The notes under the pieces: model-generated
The model's database searches: none
What the model saw: the letters and a program-made list of their open reading frames with translations, nothing else
What the model was told of the DNA's origin: nothing
Made by a program: the position numbers and the translations under genes
Shown: piece by piece, positions 51,073 to 60,517 of the stretch
How positions within the stretch are numbered: the first letter of the stretch is position 1
Layout: each line of letters starts with the position of its first letter
Assembly: GCA_034430215.1 (NCBI GenBank)
Contig: DAOUFE010000019.1
Location: 1-64,000, forward strand
Direction of reading: 5' to 3'
Length of the DNA: 64,000 nucleotides
Origin: UBA4782 sp034430215
GTDB taxonomy: Bacteria; Chloroflexota; Anaerolineae; Anaerolineales; Anaerolineaceae

Positions 51073-51837
51073 TCAATGATTATTTTCCCATAGGATACGT
51101 AAACCATCCAATGTCAACCAGGGTGCACGAACCTGAATTGCAGACACATGAGGAGCAATAAGACCCACCAGGCCCCCGGTAGCAATTACTTTAATATCAT
51201 CCCCCATTTCTTTTTTGAAACGCTCGATCATTCCTGTTACCATACTTGCATACCCATACACTAACCCGGATTGCAGAGCATGCATGGTATTCCTGCCAAT
51301 CAACGTGGGTGGCTCTTTTAATTCAACACGAGGAAGTTTCGCTGCATGAGTGAAAAGAGCTTCTGAAGATAAACCCAATCCGGCAGTGATTGCACCACCC
51401 AGGTAAACACCTTCTTTGGTAAGAGCATTGAATGTTGTGGCAGTGCCAAAGTCAATGATACAGGCTGGACCACCATAATAGGTATTTACAGCGACAGCAT
51501 CAGCGATCCGGTCAGCACCGACGGCATACGGATCCTCATATCCTATGGTGATGCCCAATTTTAAGGAGGGAGTAATAATCAGCGGTTCTATTTTCAGATA
51601 TTGCTGGCATGCTTCTATGATGCGATGCGTTAAAGGGGGTACTACGGAAGATAAGACAATACCTGTCAGCTCGAGATGCTCGACATTGTAATGTTCCAAT
51701 AAACTGGTTAACTGGATTCCATATTCATCAGGCATACGGTTATGATCAGTAGCCAGACGCCAATGTGGACCAAGAGTATCACCGTCATACAAGCCAATTG
51801 TTAAATTCGTATTTCCAAGGTCTATGGCAAGAAGCAT
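51073..51837 (-). CDS. coaX: Type III pantothenate kinase
   Basis: A 254-residue CoaX, which phosphorylates pantothenate in the first step of CoA synthesis and is insensitive to CoA feedback. Visible: LLAIDLGNTNLTIGLYDG (phosphate-binding loop), the catalytic GADRIADAVAV and FGTATTFNAL. Normal length. It begins 3 bp after the upstream metF-type gene, strongly suggesting co-transcription with metH. Confidence 0.95.
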   Translation of the reverse strand: MLLAIDLGNTNLTIGLYDGDTLGPHWRLATDHNRMPDEYGIQLTSLLEHYNVEHLELTGIVLSSVVPPLTHRIIEACQQYLKIEPLIITPSLKLGITIGYEDPYAVGADRIADAVAVNTYYGGPACIIDFGTATTFNALTKEGVYLGGAITAGLGLSSEALFTHAAKLPRVELKEPPTLIGRNTMHALQSGLVYGYASMVTGMIERFKKEMGDDIKVIATGGLVGLIAPHVSAIQVRAPWLTLDGLRILWENNH

Positions 51838-51840
51838 TCT

Positions 51841-53706
51841 TTATCCCTTTTTACTCACCGATTCTATGATCTCAGCTACATAATCAAACCGGCTAAAGGC
51901 GGGCATGATATATACGCCATTAATTGCGGGTTTGATCTTCTCGATTAATTCTACTGCAATTTGAGTACCAGCTTTTGGTGAATCTTCACCTGCTTTTTGC
52001 ATTTGCTCACGGATTTTGTCTGGAATGATAATACCTGGCACCTCATGATGCAGGAATTCAGCATGGCGGTAGTTAACAAGAGGAAGGATCCCCACAATGA
52101 GTGGAATAGGTAGCTCACCAGAAATTGCGCGATAACGGTCAAGAAATATTTCCAGGGTATTCGGATCGTAAATTGGTTGGGTCAGACAAAAATCTGCACC
52201 AGCCCGGATCTTGCGATTGAGATTTTTGATCTCATCATCGAAATTTGAAGGTGCAAGATTGAGAGCGCAACCGACAAAAAATGTGGTAGGTTGACCAATA
52301 TCTGCACCAGCATGGTCAATACCGGCATTAAAACGCTGCTTGATCAATTTGATTAAACCAGAAGGAACCAAATCATAGTTATCCATAGCATCAGGGTAAT
52401 CACCAATAGCAGTGGGATCACCCATGACGACAAAGACATTTCGCACGCCCATTGCATGGGCTGCCAACAGATCACCCTGCACGCGGAGCAGATTTCTTCC
52501 ACGGGTAGGGAAATGGAGTACGGTCTCGATTCCCACCTGTTTTTGAATAAGGGAACAAACCGCCCAGGGGCTCATCCGCATACGAGCCATTGGGCTATCT
52601 GCAACATTGATCACATCTGCGCCTGCTTCAGCCAACAAACTGGCGCCAGCGAGTAATTTGTTGGTGGTTAAACCTCGCGGAGGATCCATTTCAACTGCAA
52701 ATACAAATTCTTTGCGCGCCAGCTTAACTGCAAGTTGCGTGGGTTGGAGTGCTGGAGCAGTCTCTTCTTCTTCGACAACAGTCTGGGTCAAGCCGTTGTG
52801 ATAATTAACAAGGTCAGCAGATTGAATGGCTTTATTCATGACAGCAATATGCTGCGGAGTCGTTCCACAGCATCCGCCAATGACCTTTGCACCTGCTTCC
52901 CAAAATGCAAGAGCGTAATCACTGAAGTAATCAGGTGATGCCGGATACATGATGCGGCCACTCATGTGCTCTGGCCAACCTGCATTGGGCATGGCAGAAA
53001 ATTTGCCGTCCGGAACTGCCTGGTGCATTTGTTTTAATACTCGTAAAATTTGTGAAGGACCACCAGAGCAATTCACCCCCAGAATATCTGCACCATATTC
53101 TTGTAATTTGCGAGCAACTTTTGCTGGTGAATCACCAAGGAGTGTACGGTCATCACGTGTGTATGTCATAGAAGCAATTATGGGAATATCAGTATTCAAT
53201 GTTCTGCAAGCATGAATGGCTTCACGAATTTCATACAGATCGGTGATCGTTTCGATAATGATGAGATCAACACCTGCATTGAGGAGTGCGGCTATTTGTT
53301 CTTTAAATACCTCAAATGCCTGTTCTGGTAATACTCTCCCAAAGGGGGCAAGGCGTACACCCAGCGGACCAACATCTCCGGCTACCAGAACATCAGAGAA
53401 GGATGCCAGAATGACACGGCGTGCAAGCTCCACCCCCGCGCGATTGATCTCAGCAACATTATCCTCCAGACCGAACCGTGCCAGTTTATACCGATTTGCC
53501 CCATAGGTATTGGTTTGAATAATCTGAGAACCAGCTTCAATGTATTCGCGATGAACTTCTGCCACCAATGCTGGTTTTTCGATATTAAGGTTATCGAAAC
53601 ATTCATCAAAGCTTACATTTCGTTGGTTAAGCATTGTTCCCATCGCGCCATCTGATAGAATGGGGCGTTCACCTTCCAATAATTGGGTAAAACGGTATGT
53701 GTTCAT
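51841..53706 (-). CDS. Bifunctional homocysteine S-methyltransferase / methylenetetrahydrofolate reductase
   Basis: A 621-residue fusion (YitJ type). The N-terminal homocysteine methyltransferase domain (about 1-300) begins LSDGAMGTMLNQRNV. Its zinc cysteines are in VNCSGGPSQIL and GGCCGTTPQHIA. The C-terminal MTHFR domain (about 325-621) shows VEMDPPRG, HFPTRGRNLLRVQGDLL and VFVVMGDP, with the flavin barrel complete. The MTHFR half supplies 5-methyl-THF to MetH encoded directly upstream (11-bp gap). The methyltransferase half is paralogous to the N-terminus of MetH. An AGGAAAT ribosome-binding site precedes the ATG. Confidence 0.92.
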   Translation of the reverse strand: MNTYRFTQLLEGERPILSDGAMGTMLNQRNVSFDECFDNLNIEKPALVAEVHREYIEAGSQIIQTNTYGANRYKLARFGLEDNVAEINRAGVELARRVILASFSDVLVAGDVGPLGVRLAPFGRVLPEQAFEVFKEQIAALLNAGVDLIIIETITDLYEIREAIHACRTLNTDIPIIASMTYTRDDRTLLGDSPAKVARKLQEYGADILGVNCSGGPSQILRVLKQMHQAVPDGKFSAMPNAGWPEHMSGRIMYPASPDYFSDYALAFWEAGAKVIGGCCGTTPQHIAVMNKAIQSADLVNYHNGLTQTVVEEEETAPALQPTQLAVKLARKEFVFAVEMDPPRGLTTNKLLAGASLLAEAGADVINVADSPMARMRMSPWAVCSLIQKQVGIETVLHFPTRGRNLLRVQGDLLAAHAMGVRNVFVVMGDPTAIGDYPDAMDNYDLVPSGLIKLIKQRFNAGIDHAGADIGQPTTFFVGCALNLAPSNFDDEIKNLNRKIRAGADFCLTQPIYDPNTLEIFLDRYRAISGELPIPLIVGILPLVNYRHAEFLHHEVPGIIIPDKIREQMQKAGEDSPKAGTQIAVELIEKIKPAINGVYIMPAFSRFDYVAEIIESVSKKG

Positions 53707-53717
53707 AGCAAAATTTC

Positions 53718-56700
53718 CTATCTATTTTTCGTTAATTGGTCTATGCGGCTTTCACCAATGTTGAAATACTTTGCAGCAGGATGATGAATAATGATGGCAG
53801 CGGTAGATTGTTCAGGGATGAGCTGATATGCTTCTGACAGCTTCATTCCCAGCTCGGCTTGGACGGGAAGCAATTTAAATACTTTTTGATGGTCAGCAAG
53901 TTCCGGGATAGCCGGATATCCCCAGGAGTATCTTTTCCCCTGGTCGGGTGGGAGGTTTAATTCGCGACGAATATGCTGGTGCAGGTAATCGGCAGCAGCT
54001 TCTGCCATTTGAACAGCCAACCCATGTGTGAAGTATGCTTCACTATATTTATTTTCTGCCTGTAATTTATCAAATTTTTCAGTCGCTGCATGGCCAACAG
54101 TTACAACCTGAAAAGCAACTACATCCATGATCCCCGAATCAACCCTGGCAAAATAATCTGTGAGACTTAAATGCTCTTCTTCTGCCTGGCGAGGAAAAGA
54201 GAAGCGGATAATTTCAACTGGTGATTTTGTAAGAACGCTGGCTGGTTCATAGATAATGAGCTCGGAATCTGTCGACTGAGCTGGCCAATATCCATACATC
54301 CCTTGTGGAAATAGCCAGGGATCGCTTAAAGCCTTGCGGCGCATATCATTCAACTGTTCTTCGTACTCCCGCTTTAGTTTATTCCACGCTTCACCGTGTG
54401 TATTCTTTGCTCCCCAGGAAAGCCGGAATAGCTCATTGATCGACAGGTGTTGAAAAACAGCATCGAGCGGCATGGATTTAACCAAACGGGATCCCCAATG
54501 AGGTGGTATTGGAATCTGGCTGGCGGGTTGAGTGTTTGATCGGATAATGGATAGAGAGTTGTTTTCCACAACCTCGGATTTTTTGTCTAATTCCAAAAGC
54601 GCTTCGCGGTGCATTTTTTCATATAGGGCTTCGCGTTTTGAATCAGTAGATAAACCATCCATTACCTGAAGCCCTTCAAAAGCATCTTTGCAATAGAAGA
54701 CACCCGGTTGGTACCATTTACCATCTTCTGTCTGAAGGATCCTTCTGCCAAAACGAGGATTGATCGCAGCACCTCCGATCAATACCGGGTAATTCAAGTT
54801 TCGCCGGTGAAGTTCATTAACAATCAAAGGCATTTGCTTGCTGGTGGATACCAAAAGGGCGCTCAACCCTATGGCATCTGCTTCATTTTCGATCGCGCTG
54901 GAGATGATCGTCTCTGCTGGAACCTGCTTGCCAAGATCGATCACTTTATATCCATTGTTGCTCAAGATGGTTTTCACCAGGTTTTTACCGATGTCATGGA
55001 CATCACCATACACTGTGGCCAAAACAATCGTACCTTTACTGACGCCTTCTGCTTTTTCAAGATACATTTCCAAATGGTTGACGGATTTCTTCATCACCTC
55101 AGCTGATTGAAGAACAAACGGTAGGATAAGTTCTCCACTACCGAATTTATCACCTACTTCTTTCATGGCAGGTAATAATGTGTCATTCAGAATACCAATT
55201 GCTGTTTCGTGTTTGCTAACCCGTGGATCATTGTTGACTATTTCATCAATCGCAGCTTCCACTGGCTCTTTCAACCGATGAAGGATGCAATAGTGCAGTC
55301 TAGCAGCAGGGTCGAGAGCTGCCAATACTTGCTGTTGATTGGTCATTTTAGTTTGAACTTGCGTTCCGTTCTGTTCGAAATGCTGGATTAATCGCTGTAA
55401 TGCATCAGGGGTGCGATTGAAGAGTAGATCCTCAGCTAATGCACGCTCTACAGAATCGATCTCAGCATAAGGTTTAATATGAGCAGGATTAATGATTGCC
55501 ATATCAAGACCCGCCTGCACGCAATGATACAACATCACACTATTCAGTACTGCCCTGGCAGGTTGCGATAACCCAAAAGACACATTGCTGACACCCAATG
55601 ATGTCAGCACGCCAGGCAATTCCTGCTTGATCCTGCGAATACCTTCTATCGTCTGGATTGCAGCATCTGCATATTCTGGGTCTCCGGTTGCCATAGTGAA
55701 AGTCAGATCATCAAAAACTATGTCACCGGGGTGGAAACCATACTCATCAATCGCAATGTCGTAAATCCTTCTTGCGACTTCCAGTTTTTTATCAACAGTT
55801 TTTGCCATCCCTTTTTCATCAATTGTCAATGCAATGACTGCTGCGTTGTATTTCTTTGCAAGAGTGAACACGCGATCAAGTTTTGTACGCCCACCTTCAA
55901 GATTGGTGGAATTGACCAAACACCTGCCCGGAGCTGTTTGAAGGGCAACCTCCAGTACATCAGGTTCAGTGGTATCAATGATAAATGGTGCCTGAGCGGT
56001 CGGTGCCAGCGTTTTTATCAGGGTACGCATCATTTCAGGTTCATCCGTGCGTTCTGTGAGCGCAACACAAAGGTCTAAACCATGAGCACCGTTATCCAAT
56101 TGCTGACAGGCAAGATCGACTGCACTATCGAAGTCATTTGCCAGCATTAATTTCTTGAATTTTGCGCTTCCCTGTGTATTCAAACGTTCGCCGATCAAAA
56201 AAGGTCTGGGTTCTTGCAGCATGGGTACTGCTGAGGTGGAAGAAGCCAACCGGGGAATGAACTGTCGAGGGCGGGGATCTGGTGTCGCATTTTGCAGTCC
56301 TTCAACCAGTAAACGGATATGTTCAGGTGTAGTGCCACAACAACCCCCCACCACATTGATCTTGTATTCTTTTACAAATTCGATCAATTCGTTGGCGAAC
56401 GGTTCAGGAAGCATGGGATAAACTGCCTGTCCGTCCACATTCATGGGCAAGCCGGCATTTGGGATACAAGAAACAGGAATGGTTGAATTAGCTCCAAGAT
56501 ACTTGATGGGTTCACGCATATGGTCTGGACCAGTAGAACAATTCAATCCTATGACACTAATTCCCATACCTTCTAGAATGGCGAGCACTGCTGGAGCATC
56601 AGTTCCCAGCAGCATTCGCCCGGTAGTATCCAATGTGACCTGGGTTTGTATGGGCACTGAAATACCAGTTTGTGCAAAGGCATCGAATATACCCAGAATG

Positions 56701-57242
56701 GCTGCTTTCACTTCCAAAATATCCTGTGATGTCTCAATTAGCAGAAGATCGACGCCCCCTTCCAATAAACCTTGCGCCTGTTCTCTAAAAATGTCTGATA
56801 ACCCGGTAAATGAAACATTTGATAATTCTGGATCATTCATCGAGGGGAGTTTCCCTGATGGCCCCATTGAACCTGCCACAAGACGAGGTGATCCTTCGGT
56901 GCTGTAACTGTCTGCAATTCTTCTTGCAAGGCGCGCTGCTTCGCGATTAATGGTTAGTACCTGGTCGGAAAGTCCGTATTCGCCCAAGGTAATGCGATTG
57001 GAGCGGAAAGTGCAGGTCTCGATGACATCTGCACCTGCATCGAGGTAAGAACGATGGACTTTTTCTACCGCATAAGGATAGGTAATAACGAGATAATCAT
57101 TGCAGCCATTCGTCTTTTCGCCGCCAAAATGAGCAGGCGTCAAATTCATCTTTTGCAGGCTGGTTCCCATAGCACCATCAAAAACCACCACTTTTTGTGA
57201 AAGGAGGTCAAGATATTTTTGATTTGTCAATATAGTTTTCAC
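53718..57242 (-). CDS. metH: Cobalamin-dependent methionine synthase
   Basis: A 1174-residue MetH that methylates homocysteine using 5-methyl-THF. Domain order: homocysteine domain (VVFDGAMGTSLQKM; zinc Cys in LNCSTGP and GGCCGTTPEHI), pterin-binding domain (GERLNTQGSAKF...), cobalamin cap and B12-binding domain with the DVHDIGKNLV His ligand (about residue 748), and the C-terminal SAM-dependent reactivation domain with KRYSWGYPAIPE. The frame is open a further 92 residues into the leader, covering a riboswitch, so the true start is the GTG at 57242, with AGGAGG at 5-base spacing. Transcription should fall when SAM is plentiful, through the S-box upstream. Confidence 0.97.
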   Translation of the reverse strand: MKTILTNQKYLDLLSQKVVVFDGAMGTSLQKMNLTPAHFGGEKTNGCNDYLVITYPYAVEKVHRSYLDAGADVIETCTFRSNRITLGEYGLSDQVLTINREAARLARRIADSYSTEGSPRLVAGSMGPSGKLPSMNDPELSNVSFTGLSDIFREQAQGLLEGGVDLLLIETSQDILEVKAAILGIFDAFAQTGISVPIQTQVTLDTTGRMLLGTDAPAVLAILEGMGISVIGLNCSTGPDHMREPIKYLGANSTIPVSCIPNAGLPMNVDGQAVYPMLPEPFANELIEFVKEYKINVVGGCCGTTPEHIRLLVEGLQNATPDPRPRQFIPRLASSTSAVPMLQEPRPFLIGERLNTQGSAKFKKLMLANDFDSAVDLACQQLDNGAHGLDLCVALTERTDEPEMMRTLIKTLAPTAQAPFIIDTTEPDVLEVALQTAPGRCLVNSTNLEGGRTKLDRVFTLAKKYNAAVIALTIDEKGMAKTVDKKLEVARRIYDIAIDEYGFHPGDIVFDDLTFTMATGDPEYADAAIQTIEGIRRIKQELPGVLTSLGVSNVSFGLSQPARAVLNSVMLYHCVQAGLDMAIINPAHIKPYAEIDSVERALAEDLLFNRTPDALQRLIQHFEQNGTQVQTKMTNQQQVLAALDPAARLHYCILHRLKEPVEAAIDEIVNNDPRVSKHETAIGILNDTLLPAMKEVGDKFGSGELILPFVLQSAEVMKKSVNHLEMYLEKAEGVSKGTIVLATVYGDVHDIGKNLVKTILSNNGYKVIDLGKQVPAETIISSAIENEADAIGLSALLVSTSKQMPLIVNELHRRNLNYPVLIGGAAINPRFGRRILQTEDGKWYQPGVFYCKDAFEGLQVMDGLSTDSKREALYEKMHREALLELDKKSEVVENNSLSIIRSNTQPASQIPIPPHWGSRLVKSMPLDAVFQHLSINELFRLSWGAKNTHGEAWNKLKREYEEQLNDMRRKALSDPWLFPQGMYGYWPAQSTDSELIIYEPASVLTKSPVEIIRFSFPRQAEEEHLSLTDYFARVDSGIMDVVAFQVVTVGHAATEKFDKLQAENKYSEAYFTHGLAVQMAEAAADYLHQHIRRELNLPPDQGKRYSWGYPAIPELADHQKVFKLLPVQAELGMKLSEAYQLIPEQSTAAIIIHHPAAKYFNIGESRIDQLTKNR

Positions 57243-57268
57243 ATGTCCTCCTGAAAGAGCTCTACATA

Positions 57269-57300
57269 ATAAAAAATAAATCCCTCTGATAAGAGAGGGA
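57269..57300 (-). terminator. Attenuator terminator of the SAM-I riboswitch
   Basis: A stem TCCCTCT/AGAGGGA (57281-57300) with a six-base loop is followed on the minus strand by TTTATTTTTTATT. It lies between the S-box aptamer and metH, so it is the expression platform. Confidence 0.88.
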
Positions 57301-57312
57301 AGCTTTGCGACC

Positions 57313-57410
57313 CTCATCTTCCAGGATAAAGAACTTCCTGCCGGAATTGGCACCAGCAAATGCGGTTGCCGAGGTTTCTTAGGGCCGGTCCCTCCACCTC
57401 TCTTGATGAG
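57313..57410 (-). ncRNA. SAM-I (S-box) riboswitch of the met-coa operon
   Basis: On the minus strand the leader carries the canonical S-box landmarks: P1 CTCATC (57410-57405) pairing with GATGAG (57318-57313), the AAGAGAGGTGGAGGGACCGGCCC block, GAAACCTCGGCAACC, then GGTGCCAATTCCGGCAGG. This matches the SAM-I consensus closely. SAM binding would stabilise P1 and free the downstream terminator. A TAAAAT -10 element (57429-57424) lies just upstream. The controlled gene is metH, as expected. Confidence 0.95.
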
Positions 57411-57511
57411 TTGATTTAGAGTAATTTTATCACAATTAGACTTCAAAAAACAAATTAAGCGCAAAGGTTCAAGACTTATGGTATAGTAATTCCGTAGCTT
57501 TGGAGGAAACT

Positions 57512-57907
57512 GTGCCATCTTTTAAAAGAGTATTGTTGACTGGGACTGTTATCGCTGTAATTGGTTGGGCGGGATTAGTGACGCTCATCCAACTCACTAC
57601 ACCTACTCTTGGTCCTCGATGGTTGTTTTTCTTCTTTCTCTATCTGGCAATCAGCGGAATTGCACTTCCAGTGGTTGCTTTTCTCAATGTCCGATTTCCA
57701 TCTATACCACCCATTGAAACACAGGGAATTGTTCGGCAAGCTTCCTGGTTTGGAGTTTATGCCTGTGTTCTGGCGTGGTTGCAACTGGGACGGGTAATGA
57801 CCAGTTTTCTTGGTATTGCCATTGCAATCGGTTTTATTTTGATCGAAATGTTCATCCGATTACGTGAACGCAGCCGTTGGCACCCTGGGGATATTGAGAA
57901 TGCCTGA
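57512..57907 (+). CDS. Small membrane protein, unknown function
   Basis: A 131-residue hydrophobic protein with about four membrane helices (approximately 6-28, 38-58, 78-95 and 98-115) and short charged ends. I do not recognise the family. The frame starts at a TTG at 57500, but GGAGG (57502-57506) overlaps that position and points to the GTG at 57512. Its stop overlaps the selA start (ATG at 57900) by 8 bases, so it is co-transcribed with and upstream of selA, divergent from the metH operon. Confidence 0.72.
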   Translation: MPSFKRVLLTGTVIAVIGWAGLVTLIQLTTPTLGPRWLFFFFLYLAISGIALPVVAFLNVRFPSIPPIETQGIVRQASWFGVYACVLAWLQLGRVMTSFLGIAIAIGFILIEMFIRLRERSRWHPGDIENA

Positions 57908-59270
57908 TTTGCGATCCATTCCACCTGTCAATTCATTATTAGAAAGTGAAAAGGCAAAAGAATTGACCGAGGAATTTGGCAGAGAGCAGGTTCTTAATGC
58001 CATAAGGCAAACATTGGATGAAATTCGGGAGCAAGAGAATCCAGAAAGCATCAGTGAGCAATTCATTTTCAATGAGGTAGAGCAAAAATTAGACAAATGG
58101 TTCCAACCAACCCTGAAACCTGTGATTAATGCTACTGGTGTGATTCTGCATACAAATCTGGGCAGAGCTCCGCTATCGCTAAAAGCTAGGCAAGCGGTCC
58201 AGGAGGTTGCAGAAAATTATTCTACATTGGAATTTAATTTAGAAAATGGAAAAAGGGGATCCCGTTCGATCCATATCGAAGATCAATTAAAACGATTATT
58301 GGGAGTTGAATCTGCTCTGGTTGTTAATAACAATGCAGCAGCAGTATTGTTGTGCCTATCTGCACTTGCGCGAAGACGAAAAGTAGTAATATCTCGAACC
58401 CAATTGGTAGAAATTGGCGGGGGTTTTCGGGTACCTGATGTGATGCACCAATCAGGTGCAATTATCCATGAAATCGGAACCACCAACCGCGTTCATGTTG
58501 AGGATTATCTGGAAGCATTGCAGGAAAAACCTGCACTGATATTAAGAGCTCACCATTCCAATTATCAGATCATCGGATTTCATAGTGAGCCACCTCTTAA
58601 GGAAATTGTGGAAATTGCGCATAGCAATAATATTCCAATAATGGATGATCTGGGTTCAGGTGCAATTTTAGATACCTCACGATATGGTTTGGGTCATGAA
58701 CCAATGATACAGGAAAGTCTGGATGCTGGTGTAGATGTGGTTTGTTTTTCGGGTGATAAATTATTGGGGGGGCCACAAGCCGGGATCATCGTGGGGCGAA
58801 AGATCTATCTTGATAAGATCAAAAAACATGCGCTGGCAAGAGCAGTTAGAGCGGATAAACTATGCCTGGCAGCATTGTCCGCAACAATCACAGATTATTT
58901 ACGGGGAGATGCAGAAAAGGCAATTCCTATTTGGCAAATGCTGTCAAAAAATGAAAAAGAGCTGAAAGAGATTGTTAGCAATTGGAAAGATACACTTGGG
59001 TTGGGTGAAATCATTCCTGGAAAATCAACTGTGGGTGGAGGTTCACTGCCTGAAGAAACTGTACCTACATGGCTACTGGCAATTCCCATATCTAAACCGG
59101 ATAAATATCTGGCTGCTTTACGTGAGGGTGACCATCCGGTGATAGCCAGAATAGAAAATGATACAATCGTTTTTGATCCGAGAACCATAATGAATTTTCA
59201 AGAAGCAGATCTACTTTCAAAAATTCGATCTGTTTTCACTGCACGTGATAAAAAGCAAGGAAAGGAATAA
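57900..59270 (+). CDS. selA: L-seryl-tRNA(Sec) selenium transferase
   Basis: A 456-residue PLP enzyme that converts Ser-tRNA(Sec) to selenocysteinyl-tRNA(Sec) with selenophosphate. Family features: an N-terminal segment MPDLRSIPPVNSLLES and a core VINATGVILHTNLGRAPLS. The PLP-binding lysine lies in CFSGDKLLGGPQAG, with DDLGSGAI upstream. Length matches SelA. The frame is open 12 residues earlier, but the ATG at 57900 gives the family start and overlaps the upstream gene stop. Its presence shows that the organism inserts selenocysteine; a likely client is encoded at 61586. selB, selD and selC are not found in this window. Confidence 0.96.
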   Translation: MPDLRSIPPVNSLLESEKAKELTEEFGREQVLNAIRQTLDEIREQENPESISEQFIFNEVEQKLDKWFQPTLKPVINATGVILHTNLGRAPLSLKARQAVQEVAENYSTLEFNLENGKRGSRSIHIEDQLKRLLGVESALVVNNNAAAVLLCLSALARRRKVVISRTQLVEIGGGFRVPDVMHQSGAIIHEIGTTNRVHVEDYLEALQEKPALILRAHHSNYQIIGFHSEPPLKEIVEIAHSNNIPIMDDLGSGAILDTSRYGLGHEPMIQESLDAGVDVVCFSGDKLLGGPQAGIIVGRKIYLDKIKKHALARAVRADKLCLAALSATITDYLRGDAEKAIPIWQMLSKNEKELKEIVSNWKDTLGLGEIIPGKSTVGGGSLPEETVPTWLLAIPISKPDKYLAALREGDHPVIARIENDTIVFDPRTIMNFQEADLLSKIRSVFTARDKKQGKE

Positions 59271-59272
59271 CA

Positions 59273-60505
59273 ATGAAATCTGATATTGATATCCTGATGA
59301 AAAAATATGACATCGATGCCATGCTCGTTACAGGAAGAGCTGATCACAACCCTGCCATGGTATATCTGACCGGCGGCGCTCACCTGACAAATGCTGATCT
59401 ATTGATCAAGCCTGGTGAAAAAGGAATTCTGTACTGCAATATGATGGAACGCGACGAAGCTGCTAAAACCAATTTTGAAGTTAAGTTGTTCACGCAAATT
59501 CCAATGGAAAAACTATTGGCAGAAGCAAAAGGAAGCCAGCATCTTGCTGTTGCGTTGCGCTACAAAAAAATGTTTGAAGCTGCAGGGATCACCTCTGGTA
59601 GAGTGGCATTATATGGTGAGCAGGATTTAGGAGTGGGGTACACCCTCATGCGCGATCTGCAGCAATTAATCCCTGACATTGAGTTAGTGGGCGACCTTCC
59701 GAATGATGTTCTCCTTTTAGCACGAGAAACAAAAGCTGAAGACGAACTGGCACGTATTCGCCAGATGTCAAAGGTAACGCAAGAAGTAGTTGGTAATACA
59801 TTGGATTTCCTTACCGGGCATAAGGTTAAGAATAATCAATTGGTGAAGTCTGATAACTCACCGCTGACGATTGGTGAAGTGAAGAAAATCATTAATCTGT
59901 GGCTTGCTGAAAGAGGTGCTGAAAATCCGGAAGGAACCATATTTGCTATTGGAAGAGATGCAGGCGTACCTCATTCTAGCGGGAACAATGATGACAAACT
60001 AGAATTGGGAAAGACGATCATCTATGATATCTTTCCCTGCGAACAAGGGGGAGGCTATTTTTATGATTTCACCCGTACATGGTGTTTGGGTTTTGCTACA
60101 GACGAAGTCTTGGCGACGTATGATCAGGTCAGAACCATCTACTATGAGTTACAGAAGAGCATACGATTGGGTGAGCAATTTTGCACATACCAGAAGCAGA
60201 CCTGTGAATTTTTTGAAAAACATGGGCATAAGACTTTACTTTCTCAACCAGATACTGAGGAAGGATATATTCACTCTATTGGACATGGGCTTGGATTGAA
60301 TGTTCATGAACGACCATTCAGCGGGATATTAACAACACCCGATCATCTTATCCAATCCGGATCAGTATTCTCCATCGAACCAGGTCTTTATTATCCTGAG
60401 AAAGGTTTTGGAATTCGGCTTGAAGATACATACACTGCCAGATCGGATGGAAGTATTGAACGTCTTTCAGACTTCCCATTGGATCTGGTAATTCCGATGA
60501 AATAA
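59273..60505 (+). CDS. M24 family metallopeptidase (second copy)
   Basis: A 410-residue creatinase-fold protein, distinct from the one at 3905-5011. Metal-ligand motifs: Asp in IIYDIFPCEQGG, Asp in FYDFTRTW, His in IGHGLGLNVHERP, Glu in SIEPGLYYP and Glu in GIRLEDTYTAR. Likely a Xaa-Pro dipeptidase or aminopeptidase-like hydrolase, substrate unassigned. It begins 2 bp after the selA stop, with AAGGAAT as ribosome-binding site, and is followed 12 bp later by tsaD, so it is within the selA operon. Confidence 0.9.
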   Translation: MKSDIDILMKKYDIDAMLVTGRADHNPAMVYLTGGAHLTNADLLIKPGEKGILYCNMMERDEAAKTNFEVKLFTQIPMEKLLAEAKGSQHLAVALRYKKMFEAAGITSGRVALYGEQDLGVGYTLMRDLQQLIPDIELVGDLPNDVLLLARETKAEDELARIRQMSKVTQEVVGNTLDFLTGHKVKNNQLVKSDNSPLTIGEVKKIINLWLAERGAENPEGTIFAIGRDAGVPHSSGNNDDKLELGKTIIYDIFPCEQGGGYFYDFTRTWCLGFATDEVLATYDQVRTIYYELQKSIRLGEQFCTYQKQTCEFFEKHGHKTLLSQPDTEEGYIHSIGHGLGLNVHERPFSGILTTPDHLIQSGSVFSIEPGLYYPEKGFGIRLEDTYTARSDGSIERLSDFPLDLVIPMK

Positions 60506-60517
60506 GGCAAGGAAAAT

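Noticed and set aside
57243..57518. 92-residue N-terminal extension of MetH
   Set aside because: It translates the S-box riboswitch and terminator; the GTG at 57242 has AGGAGG.
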